From: Stenogyne calaminthoides
Taxonomy: Eukaryota; Streptophyta; Magnoliopsida; Lamiales; Lamiaceae
Direction: 5' to 3'
Length of the DNA: 64,000 nt
Assembly: GCA_037126765.1 (NCBI GenBank)
Contig: JBBCBC010000027.1
Coordinates: forward strand, 12,362,406-12,426,405
Translations under genes and position numbers: made by a program
The notes under the pieces: generated by a model
The model's database searches: none
What the model saw: the letters and a program-made list of their open reading frames with translations, nothing else
What the model was told of the DNA's origin: nothing
Shown: one piece after another, positions 58,510-64,000 of the stretch
How positions within the stretch are numbered: the first letter of the stretch is position 1
How the letters are laid out: each line of letters begins with the position of its first letter

Positions 58510-59924
58510 GAGCATTCCCAAAGGAGCACTGCATCTTGCATTACCTCTACATCAATAGTATAAGATGATGCTCCAGTAGTACATTACAATTCCGCACTAT
58601 ATTAGTATAGTGTGAAATTCAACGGTCAATACTACATATGAAGGGTATTGTTCACCTTACTACATTTTTTTTTTTTGTTTTCATTTATTTTAAATACAGT
58701 TTACATTTTATTATTTTTTCTTTTCATTATTATTATTATTTAAAATTATTATTTATTACATTTATACAATATAAAATTATTTTAACTAAATAATAAAGTT
58801 CTAGATAAATAATTAAAACTCACAAAATACAATAAACTAAAATACATAATTCATAATTAAATCGCACAAATACATTAAAATACATAAAATGCTAAAATAA
58901 AATACATAATTCTTAAGCTAAAAAAATAAGATACTTGAAATTAAACGCCCTAATTAAAAAGGATTGAGATTACTTACTGACCCTCCAAGATTACCAAAAT
59001 TTACCCCATATATATGTCAAATGTATCATTAGTTGATGGTTGTTGAAAACTTTCAGCATTTTTTTTTATAAATATTTTCGTGTTGCATCCGAACAAATGC
59101 ACGTTTACGTGGATCAGAAATGGTATCAATCATGATAATTCTATTCTATTCTGCCGACGTAGTGGCTTCATCAAATCTTGTTCTTCTTGCAACATCTTCC
59201 CTCTGAATTTCATGATCACGCTCTTTTTTCTCACCCGCCTTCATAGGTAAGCTAGAAGTTTTTCATTATCTTCGTGCACAATGTTTGTAATAACACTAAT
59301 ATCTTCAGCCCTTTTTTTCTTCATTTTGGATTTTTTTCTTCTCACCCCATTGAGTTGCCGTGATAATGAAAACCCACCATTACCACTAACATTTTTGTCG
59401 CATCACTTAAATTGATTGTAAATGACGATAGAAAAATTAGAGACAAAGATGCTCACATTGCACTTCGAAATACATTGATTGATCATTTGTGGGAGGAGTA
59501 TTCTAACTCGGATGCCTAGATAACTGTTATTGTTTTTTGTTCAATTTCTTAAATCGTGTGTGTTTGTTTTATCTTTGCAGTGTTATTGTTATATTTTTAA
59601 TATGTATGGTTGTATTTTATCATGAAATTTAATTTAATGTCCTTTTTATAAAAAAATAATAATTTATATACATATTATTTTGTAAATATGTAATAAAAAA
59701 ATAATTATATTTGATAATAAGAGTATAAAATGTATTAAATTTAGAATTGTATAATGTATTAATTAAGTTTAGATTATATAAATTAATTTAATAAAAAAAA
59801 TAAAAATAATATATATATAATAGAATGTAACATTAACGATTAAAGATAAAATTAAATGTAGCGCAAATTTTACACACACTAGTGCAAAATTTCACTAGTC
59901 TAGTGTAAACGATTAAGAATGCTC
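58510..59924. mobile_element. PIF/Harbinger-like relic
   Basis: The segment opens with GAGCATTCCCAAAGGAGC and closes with GAATGCTC, an 8-bp inverted terminus of the kind seen in plant Harbinger elements. A 3' transposase remnant lies at 59436-59519. A minus-strand stretch at about 59150-59330 reads in places like charged ORF1-type protein but is broken. The exact ends and the 3-bp duplication are uncertain. Confidence 0.5.
59436..59519 (+). pseudogene. Harbinger transposase C-terminal remnant
   Basis: An open stretch reads IRDKDAHIALRNTLIDHLWE, then EYSNSDA and a TAG at 59517. It resembles the C-terminus of plant PIF/Harbinger nucleases ('...LQxDLVEHIWxxFGN'). Upstream codons contain stops, so only this tail is left. 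Confidence 0.6.
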
Positions 59925-60986
59925 TTTGGACTTCACATTAATTAAGGGTGCGAGCATGAAATCAGCTTTACAGCTTGTTATATTTTATCAATAGATGATG
60001 AATTAATTTTTGTATTCTATTAAGTTGTAAATATATATGTATTCTCTAAAAAAAGATTGTACTTTTTTATTCACTCTTAAATTATATTATTAAAAATTAA
60101 TTTAATAAAAAAAATATTTATAAGTATCTGTTAAAATATATGTTACTTGTAATATTATTAAATAGGATTTAGGAAAATTAAAAGAATTAAAAAATGCTTG
60201 AACCAATTTTTTTTAATTGGTGATACTATTGCTCTTATCACGTGACACTATTGAACTTATCAAGGGATGTGATTCAAAATCTCAGTTGAGCTAAAATACC
60301 ATTGCTCATCATAACAACCAAAAGTATTGTTATTATCAAGTGATATTGTAGCAAAAAATAAAATAAAATAATAGACTAATACAATTCAAATTTAAATTAT
60401 ATCAACTAATATTATTATTAAAAAAAAAAGACTAATACGATTCAAATTTAGAGCTAGCATTGTCGTTCATATCAACACTTTTGCTATTAACGTTTTAAAA
60501 GCCAAATGCTATATAAATCCAATTGCACTTCAGACCACAGTCGTTCGTACTGGACTCCCTTTACAACTATCTGTGACAGATGTTGAATATAAAATATAAA
60601 GTGAAGTGAAGATTGAATAAATTGTCTGCTAAACAAGGATATGATTTTGATATCAATATGACTTCAAAAAGCTTTTGAGATTACTCTTAAATAAATTGAA
60701 TATTAATTATGGATATGATGCTATCCAGTGATTTCCAAAAGCTGAAGCAACAATAGTTACTAAATATAAAATATAGAGCACAAATAATCTAAATGCGACA
60801 AAAACTAATTTGAAATGGTCTCATAATGAGACGAGTCACATGCACTCTATCATATGATCCATGCGTAAATGGAATTCCAATCCGATAATATTTTTAAAAT
60901 TATGTATAATCCAAATAACAAAGTAAAAGTACATCTCATGTTGTGCGCAAATGAATCCCCTGTTGTACACAACAACGTCAACGCAT
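59925..60986. other. AT-rich intergenic sequence
   Basis: No gene or RNA could be supported. A partial copy of the hairpin element that follows ('aatcccctgttgtacacaac') lies at 60954-60973. Confidence 0.5.
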
Positions 60987-61122
60987 GAATCCCCTATTAT
61001 ACAACACGTTGTTGTGTAGTAAGAAAACCGTTGAATCACACATGCACATACACATGCCCGTGCGGGTGTGCGTGATCCAACAGTTCCCCTACTGCACAAC
61101 ACCCAGCTGTACAATAGGGAAT
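60987..61122. mobile_element. Palindromic MITE-like hairpin
   Basis: Two arms of about 60 bp pair: 'gaatcccctattatacaaca' on the left with 'gtacaatagggaatc' on the right, and 'ccgttgaatcacacatgcac' with 'gtgcgggtgtgcgtgatcca'. Almost no loop is left (about 61048-61060). An ORF through it on the minus strand follows from the palindrome only. Confidence 0.65.
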
Positions 61123-61668
61123 CTGTTTCCATCTTAGGTCCTAGTTTATATGCATAAATAAACACTTTAAAACAAATGACCCAATTTATTTGCTTAAAAA
61201 TTGAGACGTTGAGTCGAATTTAAGTAGGCCAAACACCATGTCCTTGTCAAGTAACAAGGACTATGCTCATCCCTATTTGCACATAAACCCTTCTAGATGC
61301 ATACACCAACATTTCCACTCAAATGTTCAAGAAATGTTGTTGTACAAAAAAGGTGAAGTCGAAGGCAATATATCATCCCAAGGTGCTCTCACCCAAAAAA
61401 ATTAGTCTTTTATCGTTTTCGATTGAAAATAATTGAATACATGTTTTGACAGCAATTAAACCTTATCCTAAAAATTACGAACAAAATACTCAACGTCAAT
61501 TTATCGCCATGAAACGCTTCCGAAACCTCAAAACCACTGCAAGCTGTAAAAAGTCATCTCCTCAATATTTTTATTAAAAAAATTATAACTTGAACTGCAT
61601 ATTGCGTGTGGAAAACCAAACCTTGTAATCGTACATGAAGCCGAATTATTCCATCCTCAGCCACCAAA
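61123..61668. other. Presumed 3'UTR and downstream region of the microprotein gene
   Basis: No exon is supported. For the minus-strand gene whose stop codon is at 61669-61671, this should hold the 3'UTR. No clear poly(A) signal was chosen. Confidence 0.4.
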
Positions 61669-63961
61669 TCACTTGCTCTCGCTATCATATATATCAGTTC
61701 TAAACATGTTCATAAGGATGAACAACAAAAAACAGTCATGTCTACCATGCTTAGTAATTTCACACTCCTTTATCACATATGAAAGCAATTAGGTAAACGT
61801 AAATTGCAATGTGAAACCCAACTAAAAGAAGCCGATATGTCAACACAATAAAAAAAAAAATTACGAAAAACTCTTTTTAAAACATTTCATATAAAGATAA
61901 GGCTACCAATTGCAATGACATTGGAATTTGTATACCTTAATCTATAGTTATGTCCAGCTAATAGATACTGTGGCTCCATACCATGATCCGAAAAATTGCT
62001 ACCACTGTTTTGTTTATAAGCAAAACAAAGAAAAATAACATAAATCCTTCAAGAAAAGCAGCATAGGTTGTTCCCTAGAAGAGGCCAGTTGGGAAGACTT
62101 TGTCTTTATTGGAATACAAAAGGAACTTTTATTGTGCACAACATCAAGATGATCCTTGACACCCTAGCAATGAGGGTAATGTCATGACCACATGACAAAA
62201 AAAGGTGCACTGAACCCAGAATCAAGGAGAAGAGAAGAGAATAAACTTAAATCTCAAGATGAATGACAGAAGCACTTTCAAAAGGACAAAGAAGGAAACT
62301 TGTTAGAAGAAACGCAGGAAAAATGACTCAAGGAACTAAGGTGGTGCTGAACAGCTTTTGAATAAAAGGATTCTTGGAAGCTGTAAGTAGAATTTGTAAA
62401 CACATCTTAAATCTTGGTATGTATGAACAGTAATGGATGTCCCAGCTCGTGCATTACTCAACAATTACATGAACATTTACAAGAGACGCTAAGAACTAAA
62501 TCGGAGTGCCCCTATGTTTCCACTCTACTATTTTCTTATCCTAATCCCCAAGAGAATTCTATCTATCAAGTCAAATATGTTTTGGATAGTCTTTAATTCC
62601 CCAAAAAAAAAAAAAAAACTCATACAACTAGTCTAGAGAAGGATACGATCCTGAGAGGCGAGAGCAGACATTTAGTTTATTTTTTATTTCGGGGGTCAAT
62701 TCAAATGACTTGATGTTAATTATTGCATATAGCAAGTAACACATGCACAAGCAAGAACTTGGTACAGCTCGAAATATATCACTTGGTGTACTTACATAAT
62801 ACATAATGCATATAATTGAAATAAATCACTGCAATTTTTCTGTAAATAAAAACCTGAAGGTTACAGATGATAATAATAAATATGTGAGATGCACTCGTTC
62901 TTAGCAATGTTGCATTGTTGCTTAGATTGCATTTTTTCTCTTTCTTTATTCTAACATATTTTAATATGTGAAGCTTTTGTCAGTCTTGGATCTAAAACTG
63001 TACTTGTGTGACTCCAAAAACCTTAGTCATAAGTATGAAGAGATCTTTATCAGGGGTCATGCAGAACCAACAAATTCAATTAACAAGAATTATGCAGAAA
63101 ATAGCTTCTGAAGAAAATTAAGTTAAAGCCAAAAACGCTAGAAAAACATAACACATGTAAAACCAAGAAATATAATTTATATATCTATTATAGACTTATA
63201 GTACAAAAATAACTTACCCACAATATAATCTTACTAAATATTTATAGCTAATTATTTCAAGTGTTTTATTACGCACCTACAACAAATTTAATTACTTTTT
63301 AGAAGTTAACGAAGACGTAACACAACAATGCTAATCATTCTAGCTACAGAGTAATGCATAACTACGTAACAAACACAAAGAAAAGGGCATGGAGTTAAAC
63401 CCAACTCATCGGTGGCAAATTATCAGGCTTCCTTTCCTCAATTTTACCTTGAAAACATTAAAAAACGATTGCTTAAGATATTAACAAATCTACTTCTATG
63501 TGAGTTCATAATATCAACTAGAGTACTTAAAGATGATGGATCATTATTCACCAAAATTGAACACAGGCAATCCATAAAGTTGCTTCGAAATAATTTCAAC
63601 CATGTCGAAACAGAATATCTCATTTGCATCATAAATGAATTCACTAAGATTGAGAAATTAATTAAGAGAAAAGGATACACCAAGTAAAACCCATGAGCGA
63701 AAGCTCCCGCCAACACTGCAGTAAACAACCGATCCCTCAAAACCGGTCTGTGCCGGAGCGTAAGCCTAACTGTTCATCAAATATAATCAATCACTAAAAT
63801 ATAAAATACAATAAAAAAATTTCGACAAATACAGCTGAACCGCGGAATCCTCAATTGAAAAAATTAAATTGGGGGAAATATAACTTACTGAGAGGAAGAA
63901 CAGGAGCGTAGATTAGAGGAACCAAGAATTTAATCGGAGCGCTTTTCTTTCGCATCCTCAT
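61669..63961 (-). CDS. 64-residue hydrophobic microprotein, function unknown
   Basis: CDS exons in transcript order are 63961-63889, 63769-63679 and 61699-61669, joined in phase into 64 codons plus TGA. The start is the first of two ATGs (MRMRKKSAPIKF). A basic N-terminus leads into a hydrophobic stretch of residues about 11-24 (FLVPLIYAPVLPL). An Arg-rich loop (RLTLRHRPVLRDR) and a second hydrophobic stretch of about 40-55 (LFTAVLAGAFAHGFYLV) follow. The acidic tail is TDIYDSESK. The pattern fits a small membrane protein, perhaps organellar, with two short spans. I do not recognise the family. The splice sites are canonical (A|GTAAGT, ACAG|TT, GT|GTATCC, TTTAG|AA). The 2-kb second intron is the least certain part, though the tail reads as a natural ending. 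Confidence 0.75.
61700..63678 (-). other. Intron 2 of the microprotein gene
   Basis: About 2 kb between exons 2 and 3. I find no transposon termini or coding exon in it. Plus-strand and minus-strand ORFs at 63412-63740 are open by chance, and the minus-strand one only overlaps real exon 2 at its start. Confidence 0.6.
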
Positions 63962-64000
63962 GGCGTCCCTTGATCATAAAAAAAAACGGATTCAATTCAA

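Noticed and set aside
60836..61165. 109-codon minus-strand ORF
   Set aside because: It runs through a palindromic MITE-like element and has no recognisable domain.
63412..63740. Overlapping plus and minus ORFs of 91 and 98 codons
   Set aside because: The plus frame lies in an intron. The minus frame is real only over exon 2 of the microprotein, and the rest reads through the donor site into the intron.

Overview
This window is plant nuclear DNA, most likely from a flowering plant and probably a eudicot. It is AT-rich, has spliced genes with GT/AG introns, and carries plant transposon families (Copia with a methionine-tRNA primer site, hAT, Stowaway, Harbinger and Mutator-like). No bacterial-style operons or CRISPR arrays are present. 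I cannot name the species. All exon borders were placed by eye from reading frame and GT/AG signals.

Three host genes are visible, all on the minus strand. At 1497-4029 is a four-exon clade A protein phosphatase 2C of HAB1 type, a negative regulator and co-receptor in abscisic acid signalling. It has ACGT/G-box elements upstream and a probable 5'UTR intron. At 40639-55452 is a thirteen-exon NDR-type AGC kinase of 533 aa, with a complete kinase core, an N-terminal MOB-binding helix and a C-terminal hydrophobic motif. At 61669-63961 is a three-exon gene for a 64-residue hydrophobic microprotein that I do not recognise.

Between the phosphatase and the kinase lies about 30 kb of repeats. The base layer is a diverged array of roughly 0.55-0.75 kb units (6956-37880). 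A Sirevirus-like Copia element of about 18.3 kb (7151-25494) sits in this array. It has 2 kb LTRs, a Met-tRNA primer site, gag, protease, integrase, RT and RNase H, an extra gene region after pol with its own TATA box, and a series of polypurine-tract repeats before the 3' LTR. A 3.78 kb hAT transposon with a perfect 8-bp target duplication (15878-19659) is inserted in that extra gene. A solo LTR with a 5-bp duplication (32685-34598) and several small inverted-repeat elements also interrupt the array. Next to it is a 1.65 kb insert carrying a GDSL-lipase exon fragment, ending in a poly(A) run and bounded by 24-bp direct repeats (38200-39901).

The kinase introns hold a TRIM-like mini-retrotransposon with a 5S rRNA-like box, a short inverted-repeat element, a hAT-type non-autonomous element and a Mutator-like long hairpin. 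Upstream of the kinase are a Mutator-like element containing a tRNA-like pol III motif, two nested Stowaway-like elements and a Harbinger relic.

The host exons are intact. The retroelement and hAT coding regions are broken by many small frameshifts, which may be real decay or consensus errors in repeats.
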